Positions 35,219-43,636 of a stretch of DNA of 63,462 nt are shown here, piece after piece. A program made the translations under genes and the position numbers. The stretch spans positions 1-63,462 of the forward strand of contig PXBF01000055.1 of assembly GCA_003567005.1 (NCBI GenBank). Reading direction: 5' to 3'. The notes beneath the pieces are model-generated. The model worked only from the letters and a program-made list of their open reading frames with translations, had not been told where the DNA came from and did not search any database. Source of the DNA: PVC group bacterium. GTDB lineage: Bacteria > Verrucomicrobiota > Kiritimatiellia > UBA8416. The stretch's first letter is position 1, and every line of letters starts with the position of its first letter.

Positions 35219-36601
35219 ATGCGCTGCATGCATAAACACATGGTATGTTCCGTTATAGGAACGATCGGCTTACTCATCGGTAACCACCGCGTTATCGCAC
35301 AGGAACCTGCTGAGCCAACCAGCCAGGCCCCTTGGTATCAATCGGTAAAACAAATTCCCGCCGGACCGGGAAAACTGGATGTCGGACTCAATCTACGAGC
35401 GCGTTACGAGTATACCGACAATTTCAATGTCCGCCGTTATGGAACAGAGGCCAGTGATGACCTCCTGCTTCTGCGCACATGGTTGACATTCAATTATAGC
35501 ACAGAAGATTTCGGACGCCTCTTTTTGCATCTGCAAGATGCACGTTTTTACGCCAGCGATCTGGATCGCCGGGATTTTCCGGGGACGAGTCCACATTACG
35601 ATGCCTTGGATATCCGCCAGGCTTTTTACGAATGGCGAAATATTGGCGACACACCTTTCGGCTTCAAGCTGGGACGCCAATCCATTAGCTACGGGGATCG
35701 CCGTGTGTTTGGTCCGGGGAACTGGGGCAATGTCGGTAGCTATTGGTGGGATGCGGCTGTCGCTTATATCCATACCAGACCCGTCAATGTAGACCTGCTC
35801 TACGGGCGCCGCGTGATCAGTGAACAAACCAGCTTTAACGATAGGCACTTCGATTTCGATATGTATGCAGCCTACGCACAATTCAAGGAATGGGAAAGCG
35901 ACCCCATCAAACTCAAGCTGGATCTCTTCTATGTCCTCAAATACGACGACAGCGGCAATACGGAAGGGAAAAGCGGTATCGGCAACGAGGAAATCCATTC
36001 CGTAGGATTTCATGTTAAAGGGGCCTGTGGTAATGCCTTGGATTACAGCGGAACGGCCGTGCAACAGTTTGGCTCGTATGGTAAAGATGACGTGCGCGCC
36101 TCTTATTATCATGCCGGCATCGGATATACGCTCGAAATCCCCTGGAAACCACGCATCGGTGCTGATTATGTATATGCCAGCGGGGAAAGTGACGATAGCG
36201 ATGCACGCAGAAGATCCTATAACGACATCTTCAGCGATTTAGCAACCTATTACGGGCGTATGAACCTCTTTCGTTGTCGGAATCTGGAAAGCTATGTTTT
36301 TTCGCTACGTGGCACACCACGCAAAGGAATAAGACTGATAGCCGATTATCACATTTTCCGGCTAGCCGAAGCTACCGACGTATGGCCCGGTCGATCCGGT
36401 CCACCACGCAGAGACCCAACGGGCGAAGCCGGTAAAAACCTAGGACAGGAAATTGACCTCAGCGCCCGTTGGCAAGTGGACCGAAACTGGCAACTGATGA
36501 CAGGTTGGAGCCGTTTCTTTCCCGGTAGTTATCTGGACAGAACCGAGGGCAATGCGGATGCAGCCAACTGGTTCTTCACGCAAGTTACCTATCAATTCTA
36601 A
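35219..36601 (+). CDS. Alginate-export-type outer membrane beta-barrel porin
   Basis: A 460-residue protein with a signal peptide (cut near IAQEPAEP) and a barrel body of alternating strands ending in aromatic residues: 'LDVGLNLRARYEYTDNFNVR', 'FKLGRQSISYGDRRVFGPGN', and a C-terminal 'WFFTQVTYQF' ending in Phe, the outer-membrane insertion signal. The 'RQSISYGD.R' segment is typical of the alginate-export family of anionic-substrate porins. It heads the operon with an ABC transporter, so it probably passes the same substrate through the outer membrane. ATG at 35219 with GGAG 8 nt upstream. Preceded by the structured leader. Confidence 0.85.
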   Translation: MRCMHKHMVCSVIGTIGLLIGNHRVIAQEPAEPTSQAPWYQSVKQIPAGPGKLDVGLNLRARYEYTDNFNVRRYGTEASDDLLLLRTWLTFNYSTEDFGRLFLHLQDARFYASDLDRRDFPGTSPHYDALDIRQAFYEWRNIGDTPFGFKLGRQSISYGDRRVFGPGNWGNVGSYWWDAAVAYIHTRPVNVDLLYGRRVISEQTSFNDRHFDFDMYAAYAQFKEWESDPIKLKLDLFYVLKYDDSGNTEGKSGIGNEEIHSVGFHVKGACGNALDYSGTAVQQFGSYGKDDVRASYYHAGIGYTLEIPWKPRIGADYVYASGESDDSDARRRSYNDIFSDLATYYGRMNLFRCRNLESYVFSLRGTPRKGIRLIADYHIFRLAEATDVWPGRSGPPRRDPTGEAGKNLGQEIDLSARWQVDRNWQLMTGWSRFFPGSYLDRTEGNADAANWFFTQVTYQF

Positions 36602-36621
36602 TTACACAAGGAGTATGCAAT

Positions 36622-37779
36622 ATGAACAAATCCAAAAAAATCCTCTCCATTATCTGTGCTGTCTTTTCAGTATTGCTTGCATGCAGTACCAGCATTGCTG
36701 CCAGTGACGCATCCGTACCCACCATCCGAGTGGGTCACGTCGGCCACGATCACCATCTTGCCCTCTACGTCGCAGCCTTGCATAGCGAGACGCGCAAAGA
36801 GACATGGGGCACACACCTGCGCGAACTGCGCCCACGCGAAGTCTACGACCTATATGAAGGCGATACCCGATTGGCCCGCTTGATTCTCGTCCAGACCGAA
36901 GGCGGCGGCGCCATGCCTGCCACCATGGTTCGCGGCGATATTGATGTCGGTTTAGGCGGCACGGCAGCCATTGCCCGCTTTGCCGATAATGGACACCCCA
37001 TTCGTATTGTCGCTCCACTGCAGGCCGATGGTGATCAGCTCGTTATGCGAAAGGGGTCTGAAATCACCGACTGGGAATCGTTTGTTCAAGCCGCACGAAC
37101 GGCAGAACGCCCTATCAGAATAGGCTATAAGGAGCCCATGGCCGTCGCAAAATTGGTCTTTGAACGCGGAATGCAGGCCGAAAACATCGCTTATGGATAT
37201 GAAATGCGGCCGGGATTGGGTGTGACGCTGGTCAACTTCGCATCCGAAGCAAGTCCTTTGCCGCTGCTCGCGTCCGGTGCCTTGGATGGCGTCGTTATGA
37301 ACCAACCGGGTACGGCCATGGCCGTGCATCGCGGCGCGGCGCAAGTCGTGGCAGAACTGCGTGACCTCCCCCCCGAGGGCAAATGGCATAACCACCCATG
37401 CTGCGTACTCGGTGCAACACAAGCTACGATCGATAACCATCCAGAAGCACTCAAGGGCCTGATACGCGTCTTGATGCTTGCTTCACAACTGATCAACGAC
37501 GATCTGGATGTTGCCGTTGAAACGTCTGTCCGCTGGATTCGGAATCCGAACGAGGTTGCCTCCATGTCCATACCCACATCAAGCCACATCGTCGGGCCAG
37601 ATCCCGTCTGGATGCAAGGCATGAAAAACTGGCTGCAAATGGCCCGTGATGTGGAGTTCTTTAAGGGAAAATACGCAACCATATCGGAAGAAGCGTTTCT
37701 TGATGATCTCCTCTTCCTGGATTTTGTGATACAAAATGAAGCCATTCTCCGCGAACGTGGTTTAATCGGTCAGCCATGA
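36622..37779 (+). CDS. NitT/TauT-type ABC transporter substrate-binding protein
   Basis: A 385-residue exported binding protein. The N-terminus (MNKSKKILSIICAVFSVLLAC) is a signal peptide with a possible lipobox cysteine. The body follows the NMT1/SsuA pattern: 'VGHVGHDHHLALYVA' at the start, 'VRGDIDVGLGGTAAIARFAD' and 'GALDGVVMNQPG'. An unusual His-rich entry (H-V-G-H-D-H-H) near the ligand mouth might bind metal. It lies 20 nt after the porin. The substrate (nitrate, sulfonate, thiamine precursor or other) cannot be told. Confidence 0.85.
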   Translation: MNKSKKILSIICAVFSVLLACSTSIAASDASVPTIRVGHVGHDHHLALYVAALHSETRKETWGTHLRELRPREVYDLYEGDTRLARLILVQTEGGGAMPATMVRGDIDVGLGGTAAIARFADNGHPIRIVAPLQADGDQLVMRKGSEITDWESFVQAARTAERPIRIGYKEPMAVAKLVFERGMQAENIAYGYEMRPGLGVTLVNFASEASPLPLLASGALDGVVMNQPGTAMAVHRGAAQVVAELRDLPPEGKWHNHPCCVLGATQATIDNHPEALKGLIRVLMLASQLINDDLDVAVETSVRWIRNPNEVASMSIPTSSHIVGPDPVWMQGMKNWLQMARDVEFFKGKYATISEEAFLDDLLFLDFVIQNEAILRERGLIGQP

Positions 37780-38615
37780 AGGTACCCCATCGAATCAGAA
37801 AACTGATTCTTGGCATGTTGCTTCCCTTGGCACTGTTGCTTTTGTGGCATATGGCAGCCAAGGGGAGTGTCATCGTTCCCAGTGTGGGTGACGTGTTGAA
37901 CATTCTGCTGCACCCGATGCGTGAAGCTACCTCCCTCGATGCTGCACCATTAGCGCACAGCCTGTGTGTTACGTTGCTACGTGTCGCCATTGGCTTCGGA
38001 ACCGCTATTCTAACGGGCATTCCGCTTGGACTGCTGATTGGACGCATAAAATGGGGCGGCGAAGTATTTTCACCATTTCTTTCTGCTGCAATGGTCGTCA
38101 GCCCGATCGCCTGGCTGCCCATCACCATCCTGGTATTCGGACTTTCCAGCCCTGCAACAGTCGTATTCGGTGATGATGCATGGAAATATGGCATCCTAGA
38201 TCAACTCCGGTTCGCGATTATCACCGTCATCTGGATGGGATCCTTTTTCCCGATCCTTCTCAATACGGCAGCAGGTGCTCGCGGTGTTCGCGAGTCTCAT
38301 ATCGAAGCAGCAAAAGCTTTGGGCGCATCACGCATACAAATACTTTGGAAAATCATCCTGCCTAGTGCCGCTCCTACCATTTTCACGGGACTGCACATCG
38401 GAGCCGGCATCGCTTGGCGTGCGATCATCGCAGCAGAGATTTTTCCGGGGACGCGCAGTGGCCTCGGGCACACGATCTCGGTGGCACACGGTCAGGCGGC
38501 CTATGAGTACGCTTTTGCCGCCATTGTCGTGGTCGCTGTAGTTGGCTTGGCACTAGACGGATTGATTCGATTGATTGCTACACCTATTACACATTGGCAA
38601 CCCAAGGAACGCTAG
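37776..38615 (+). CDS. NitT/TauT-type ABC transporter permease
   Basis: A 279-residue inner membrane protein with about six membrane segments (first near 11-27). The BPD-transport signature lies at 'HIEAAKALGASRIQILWKII' (EAA loop that contacts the ATPase), followed by 'AGIAWRAIIAAEIF', typical of SsuC/TauC. It overlaps the binding-protein stop by 4 nt (ATGA), so it is translationally coupled. Confidence 0.93.
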   Translation: MKVPHRIRKLILGMLLPLALLLLWHMAAKGSVIVPSVGDVLNILLHPMREATSLDAAPLAHSLCVTLLRVAIGFGTAILTGIPLGLLIGRIKWGGEVFSPFLSAAMVVSPIAWLPITILVFGLSSPATVVFGDDAWKYGILDQLRFAIITVIWMGSFFPILLNTAAGARGVRESHIEAAKALGASRIQILWKIILPSAAPTIFTGLHIGAGIAWRAIIAAEIFPGTRSGLGHTISVAHGQAAYEYAFAAIVVVAVVGLALDGLIRLIATPITHWQPKER

Positions 38616-38617
38616 CG

Positions 38618-39388
38618 ATGAAAAAGACAATCATCCATATCGACGCGGTGAACCGCTGCTTCCGTACCGCTCGACGCGAGGAAGTCTGGGCCCTACGAAA
38701 CTGCAATCTAACTTGCAGCGAAGGTGAGTTTCTTTGTCTGCTGGGCTCCTCCGGCTGCGGCAAGACCACCATGCTCCGACTTTTATGCGGGCTGGATTCT
38801 CCAACATCTGGAACCATCAGCATCAACGCAAGCACCCCGTCAACCATGCAACACAACATCGGCTTCGTAAGCCAGCATGGCGATTTGCTGCCATGGCGGC
38901 GCGTAATCGACAACGTCGCCCTCGGACTGGAAATACGCGGCATACCCCGTGCAAAACGCAAACAACAAGCAGCCGAAGCCTTACGGCGTGTGCAACTTCC
39001 TGCCGACACGGCCCATTCTTACATCCATGAACTCTCTGGCGGCATGCGCCAGCGCGTCGCCCTCGCACGGGCATTATGCATCTCCCCACGCATGCTGCTG
39101 ATGGACGAACCCTTCGGACATTTGGATGAGCCTACTCGCCATGCCCTGCAAGACGATCTCGTAGAACTATGGTCCAAAGACCGAAAGACCATTATATTCG
39201 TCACACACAGTATTGAAGAAGCCGTCTTTCTCGCTGATCGAATCGTCATCATGGAATCCGGCACAACCGTGACAGATATCTCCGTCAACTGTCCAAGACC
39301 GCGAGACCGTTTTTCCGCAGCTTTCCTGGAAACAGCCCGGACAGTGCGGGCGCACATGCATGACCCAAGCAAGAGATCAGAAGAGTAG
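38618..39388 (+). CDS. NitT/TauT-type ABC transporter ATP-binding protein
   Basis: A 256-residue ATPase: Walker A 'GSSGCGKTTML', Q-loop 'GFVSQHGDLLPW', signature 'ELSGGMRQRVALARAL', Walker B 'MLLMDEPFGHLD', H-loop 'IIFVTHSIEEAVFL'. It completes the transporter. The ATG at 38618 has AAGGA 9 nt upstream and lies just 2 nt after the permease stop. Its 3' end overlaps the convergent barrel gene by 12 nt. Confidence 0.94.
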   Translation: MKKTIIHIDAVNRCFRTARREEVWALRNCNLTCSEGEFLCLLGSSGCGKTTMLRLLCGLDSPTSGTISINASTPSTMQHNIGFVSQHGDLLPWRRVIDNVALGLEIRGIPRAKRKQQAAEALRRVQLPADTAHSYIHELSGGMRQRVALARALCISPRMLLMDEPFGHLDEPTRHALQDDLVELWSKDRKTIIFVTHSIEEAVFLADRIVIMESGTTVTDISVNCPRPRDRFSAAFLETARTVRAHMHDPSKRSEE

Positions 39389-40311
39389 TCCAAGCCCCAG
39401 AGTGGCGCTATTGAAATCACCACCTTGATTCTGGGTATAGTAGCGATACCCCAACTGAAGATCCAAAGCTGGCGTCACGTAGGCCAGCAGCTTGATGCCA
39501 TACGCATAGGATTCCCGATCATCCGCATCCCGGTAATACCGGAAATCCGGGCGCACAACCACATGGTCCCATACCCGCTGATACACAGCACAACGGACCT
39601 CAGTATAATCACTCGTTTTATCTCCGCCCCCCGTGCGCACCTCGGTTCGAACCGTCGTCCACTCCAGAACCGGCTCTACCGTAACAACGCCCCCACACAC
39701 CATACATCCCACTTGTCCCCATCATGCTGGATGCTCCCATATCCCCCCAACCGCAAACGAGGATGCGCCGTCCATCCTAGATATTCATATATCTGGTGCG
39801 CGCCCTTTCTGTCAGAAGCATACCGATACTGGTACTCGGTCGATGAGAAAATCCGCGCGGTCAACATGCCGCTCGCAGTCAAATACACGTAATTGCGATC
39901 CGTCACGCCATCCTGCTCAAGACGGACCAAACGCACACGCGAGGACCACGAACCCCGGATAGGAACAATCACCAGCCCCCCATATCGACGGCTCTCCGCA
40001 TCCTGCTCTGTTTCCCAACGCTCCGCCCAACCACCAATCGTAATACGCCGACGGCTAATAAACCGAAGATCGCCAGCAAAAATACGCGACGGCACATAAC
40101 GGTAGGCCGGATCCTCTTTCAGCAAATCCTCACGGTCAGTCGTCACCGATGTTTCCAACCGCAAACGACCAGCCCAGTCACGCCCGACAATCTGGGTCTC
40201 CAACGGCTCCTCTTGCTGCGCCCAGACTTGTTCCTCCTGCGCAACAACTATCGTTGGCAGCAGGAACAAAATAAACAGCAACATCCATGTTTTGGGTGCA
40301 TCTTTCATCAT
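39377..40311 (-). pseudogene. Outer membrane beta-barrel protein gene broken by a -1 frameshift
   Basis: Two overlapping frames carry one barrel-like protein. The first part (40311 to about 39695) has a signal peptide (MKDAPKTWMLLFILFLLPTI..AQ) and strands such as 'RRITIGGWAERWE' and 'LGGYGSIQHDGDKWDVW', then hits TAG at 39676-39678. The second part continues in the -1 frame as 'VTVEPVLEWTTVRTEV' to 'ATLGLGLLF', ending in the Phe expected of a barrel. The switch maps to a run of five G (plus-strand C5 at 39690-39694): one extra G, or a -1 slip on GGG, restores the frame. It could be a disabled gene, a sequence error or programmed slippage. No neighbour tells its role. Confidence 0.65.
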
Positions 40312-40365
40312 GACATTTCTTTCTGTGCCCGCCGAACCGGCACGCACTTAACACGCCCCACCGGG

Positions 40366-41259
40366 TCAGCCACCGCCCGGAGGTGGTTCCGGCGGCAAGG
40401 AAGGAGGCGCAGGCGGAAGGGGAGAAGGCTCCGAAGGCACGGAAGGCTCTGAAGGTGGCGTTGGGGAATCAGCATCGCCCGAAGGATCACGCCTGTCAGG
40501 TCGAGGACGCGGTCGCGTCTCCTCCGCAGGCTCCGTTTCAGACGGTTCGACAGACGGATTGGGACGCGTCACATCAGCATACCAGAGATCACGGTGATCT
40601 CCAAAACAAGTATCCGTTGCATACCGCATATCATTATGCATCCGCCGCAACCGCAGCGCACGCCGCCGCGATGCTTCTGTCCCGGATTCATCAAACCAAT
40701 CAGCATCCGGAAAAGCGGAATCTTCTTCTGAAGATACATCGGCGTCAGCAATAATCGGTTGCGATGGGGCAAAAACATGCTCGTGGGCAATCGCCTTGTA
40801 CCATTCCAATACTTCCGCCTCGCTCTTGGCAGGACCCGGCCCAAAAGCATCGCGACTTCCATCCCGAGACGCTTCTGCAACGATCCGATACCAATATAAC
40901 GCCTGTTCTGCACTTCTGGGAACGCCAGCACCAGCCTCGTACAAAATCCCAAGGTTATACTGGGCCCGCACGATCCCTTGTGCGGCCGCTTGATGAAACC
41001 ACTGCGCTGCCACGGAAAAACTGCGTGGAACATCAGCACCCTCTGCATAAACGAGCCCCAATTGAAACTGACTCTGTGCGTCGCCAGCCGCAGCACGCCG
41101 TTCCAGATCCGAGAGTTCATCTTGCGGAAAAACCGAAAGATCTTCCACGGCAGCACCTGAAAGATCAGGAATGATCATGATCGCAAACAGGAAGAAAATA
41201 AACAGTGACAAACGCCATCGACTACAAGGAGCATGCCCCGATAAAACCGAACGCGCCAT
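40366..41259 (-). CDS. Sel1-repeat (TPR-like) exported protein with Pro-rich tail
   Basis: A 297-residue protein from the ATG at 41259 (the ATG at 41310 is an alternative; neither has a good Shine-Dalgarno site). A hydrophobic segment (RLSLFIFFLFAIMIIPDLSG) acts as signal or anchor. Residues about 45-130 hold two or three Sel1 repeats: 'DAQSQFQLGLVYAEGADVPR', 'GIVRAQYNLGILYEAGAGVP'. The C-terminus is Pro/Ser/Glu-rich and ends in PPPGGG. Sel1 proteins are usually protein-interaction scaffolds; the partner is unknown. Confidence 0.8.
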   Translation of the reverse strand: MARSVLSGHAPCSRWRLSLFIFFLFAIMIIPDLSGAAVEDLSVFPQDELSDLERRAAAGDAQSQFQLGLVYAEGADVPRSFSVAAQWFHQAAAQGIVRAQYNLGILYEAGAGVPRSAEQALYWYRIVAEASRDGSRDAFGPGPAKSEAEVLEWYKAIAHEHVFAPSQPIIADADVSSEEDSAFPDADWFDESGTEASRRRALRLRRMHNDMRYATDTCFGDHRDLWYADVTRPNPSVEPSETEPAEETRPRPRPDRRDPSGDADSPTPPSEPSVPSEPSPLPPAPPSLPPEPPPGGG

Positions 41260-41357
41260 TTTCAAGACAACGGCAACCGGGAATATACTCTTTTTCTCTT
41301 CAGTCGCCATCACAACAAACAGAACTCCAGTAACTTCAATTTTATATCGAACCACGT

Positions 41358-41428
41358 CAGTAGGAGTAGCCCAGTCCCTTCCTTGGGCTACCCCGGGGAT
41401 GCCCCAAGGGACTGGGGCACCCCTACTG
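41358..41428. repeat. Large palindromic repeat (GTAGGGGTGCCCCAGTCCCTT type)
   Basis: Arms 41358-41380 and 41406-41428 match in 20 of 23 positions as an inverted repeat. The 25-nt centre is itself palindromic (CCTTGGG ... CCCAAGG around CCCCGGGG). It is very GC-rich against its surroundings, lies upstream of the Sel1-repeat gene and downstream of selB, and looks like a REP-type element. No second copy was seen in the window. Confidence 0.6.
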
Positions 41429-41632
41429 TACTGTGACACCCCGGGTTTCACCGCTACATCATCTTGGCCGACCAAGAGCCCCAGCTATACGAAAGCGGAT
41501 CGAAAAACACTGCCCCCCCATTCCACCACCCCACTCTATTGGTGCTTGTGCCCGACTGTCAACGACACCGAAAAAAATGATTTTACGCAAAGTAGAGGGC
41601 TCTCAGGCATGGAAGAATGCGAGTTTGCCCAA

Positions 41633-43636
41633 TCAGGTGTTCGCGGCATCGTATCGGCGACGCTCCCAATCGCGCAACAACCGCCGCGTATTGCCCGTTC
41701 GCGATGTCAACTTCCGGGCGTCCATGTAATCCAGCAACGCCATCGCATATTTCCGACTGACCCCTACATATTTGCGAAACTGCTGCGAATCCACTTCACC
41801 ATCGCGCAATGCAGTTTCAATCACAAAATTCTCTGCTGCACGGTAATGCTCCGTTGCGAGAACCACATTATGTGACAGTCGGATCAAATCACCTTGCGTG
41901 CAAAGAAAATCGAGCACGCGTTTTGCCATTTCGGAGTCGCACCCGAGCTGGGCAGCAACTTCGTCCGGATGGGTAGTGGCATATCCTTCCGCCACATACA
42001 AATTGCGCAATGCGTGCGCCAAACGGCGTTCGGCTTCCGGCAGTTGGGCAACTCCCACCGCTCGCATGGCATACCCTTCCACGATGCGTACCTCCCCATC
42101 CTTTTGCATCGCTTGCTGGCAATAGCGCCAAATGGCAGGATGGATAGCAAGATTCTCGCGCCACGCAACCAGCGGAACCCGTAGTTGCTTGCCATCCTCG
42201 GTTAATTGCACGAGACGCTCCTGCATCTGTGTACGGGCATCTGTAATGCGCTCTCGATGGGTATACAAAGTAGCATCGACCTGAACCACCTCATTACTCC
42301 GCAATAATGCCTCCAACAACAGCGTAACCGTATCGGTCGTCAGCATGACCGCACGACTGATGCTGTCGACCGAGAGTGCAGCAACGCTGCCATAACGCAG
42401 CAAATGTGCAATACGGCGCTGCCGGCATATATCCGAATCCCACTCGGCATCACCGATATACTGCTCAAACGATTGCAGAAAAGCCAACGCATCCTTGCGC
42501 CGCGCTCGCTTTGCCGTCTCTTCCACCGCAAGAAGCCGCCCGCCACCAATCGTCATGGCAGGCGACATGCGCCGAATAATAAAACGATCCCCCGCAGCAG
42601 CAGCTAAAGGTGTTTTCGCAACAAGCGTCGCCAGGCAACTCTCTCCCGCCTGTAGAGAATTCGACGCCAGCAAGAACAATTGGCCATGCCGCTCTGCGGT
42701 GCCTGTGTGAATGGAAATTTCACTTGCATTCTTCTGTGGTGCATCCAGATGTCTGACAGCCTGTATACGGACATGTAATTGCATCACACTTTGCAGCGTT
42801 CCCGGCTTGCATAGCACCTGTCCCCTGACCGGAAGCTCTTTACTGAACTCCGGTACATTCAGTGCCAGACATTGCCCAGCGCCACCAGATTCGGCAGTTT
42901 GACCAAAACATTGCAACCCGCGAATCCGACTGCGTTGTCCTCCCGGAACACATTCCACCTCATCCCCCACTCGGATCTCTCCCGATACGGGCATCCCGGA
43001 CAAGACACTCCCAAACCCCCGACGCGTGAAAACACGTTCAATCGGCATCCGAAACCAACCCGATCGACGGTCGCGCAAACCCGCCTTGATACCAGCCACC
43101 AACGTATCATAGAAATAGCTGAAACCATCATACGTTTCCGTTGAAACCGGACAAATCGGAGCTTCGGCCAAAAAAGTATCCGCAAGATAATCCCGAATTT
43201 CCTCGATACGTAACGGCACCAAGTCGGGCGGCACCAAGTCGGTTTTCGTCAGGGCCACCATTCCTCTCGTCATGCCCATTAATTGCATGATATCCACGTG
43301 CTCAACCGTCTGCGGCATAATGCCGTCATCCGCGGCAATGACCAGAATGCAATAATCCAGCCCGGAGACCCCGGCAACCATGGTTCGCACAAAACGCGAA
43401 TGCCCGGGAACGTCGACAATACCGGCAGCAATGCTGCCACCCAGCCAACAGGGAGCAAATCCCAGCTCAATCGTGAGACCGCGTTCTATCTCTTCCTGCA
43501 GACGATCCGTTGCACAACCAGTCAAAGTCTTGACCAAACTCGTTTTACCATGATCCACATGACCTGCCGTGCAAAGCATGGTTACGATATTCGAGGGATC
43601 TTCCTGCTGGTATTGTCCGAGTGGTGTTGCTTTCAT
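41633..43636 (-). CDS. selB: Selenocysteine-specific elongation factor SelB
   Basis: A 667-residue GTPase that carries Sec-tRNA-Sec to the ribosome and binds the SECIS hairpin. The G domain begins 'MLCTAGHVDHGKTSLVKTLT', with G3 'IVDVPGHSRFVRTMVAG' and G4 'VALTKTDLV'; EF-Tu-like domains II and III follow, and the last 250 residues are winged-helix repeats (for example 'RYVGVSRKYAMALLDYMDAR' near the C-terminus, the mRNA-binding end). Length is normal. Its ATG overlaps the selD stop (ATGA at 43633-43636), so it is coupled to selD. Its presence shows that UGA can be read as Sec in this organism. Confidence 0.97.
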   Translation of the reverse strand: MKATPLGQYQQEDPSNIVTMLCTAGHVDHGKTSLVKTLTGCATDRLQEEIERGLTIELGFAPCWLGGSIAAGIVDVPGHSRFVRTMVAGVSGLDYCILVIAADDGIMPQTVEHVDIMQLMGMTRGMVALTKTDLVPPDLVPLRIEEIRDYLADTFLAEAPICPVSTETYDGFSYFYDTLVAGIKAGLRDRRSGWFRMPIERVFTRRGFGSVLSGMPVSGEIRVGDEVECVPGGQRSRIRGLQCFGQTAESGGAGQCLALNVPEFSKELPVRGQVLCKPGTLQSVMQLHVRIQAVRHLDAPQKNASEISIHTGTAERHGQLFLLASNSLQAGESCLATLVAKTPLAAAAGDRFIIRRMSPAMTIGGGRLLAVEETAKRARRKDALAFLQSFEQYIGDAEWDSDICRQRRIAHLLRYGSVAALSVDSISRAVMLTTDTVTLLLEALLRSNEVVQVDATLYTHRERITDARTQMQERLVQLTEDGKQLRVPLVAWRENLAIHPAIWRYCQQAMQKDGEVRIVEGYAMRAVGVAQLPEAERRLAHALRNLYVAEGYATTHPDEVAAQLGCDSEMAKRVLDFLCTQGDLIRLSHNVVLATEHYRAAENFVIETALRDGEVDSQQFRKYVGVSRKYAMALLDYMDARKLTSRTGNTRRLLRDWERRRYDAANT

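Noticed and set aside
34934..35239. Minus-strand reading frame of about 100 codons across the porin leader.
   Set aside because: Its sequence is a by-product of the inverted repeats; composition (Cys, Trp, Met scatter) is not protein-like and it has no family resemblance.
41605..41640. Ten further codons after the SelB TGA (minus strand) as readthrough.
   Set aside because: SelB already has normal length; the extension is too short and lacks a Cys or hairpin context.
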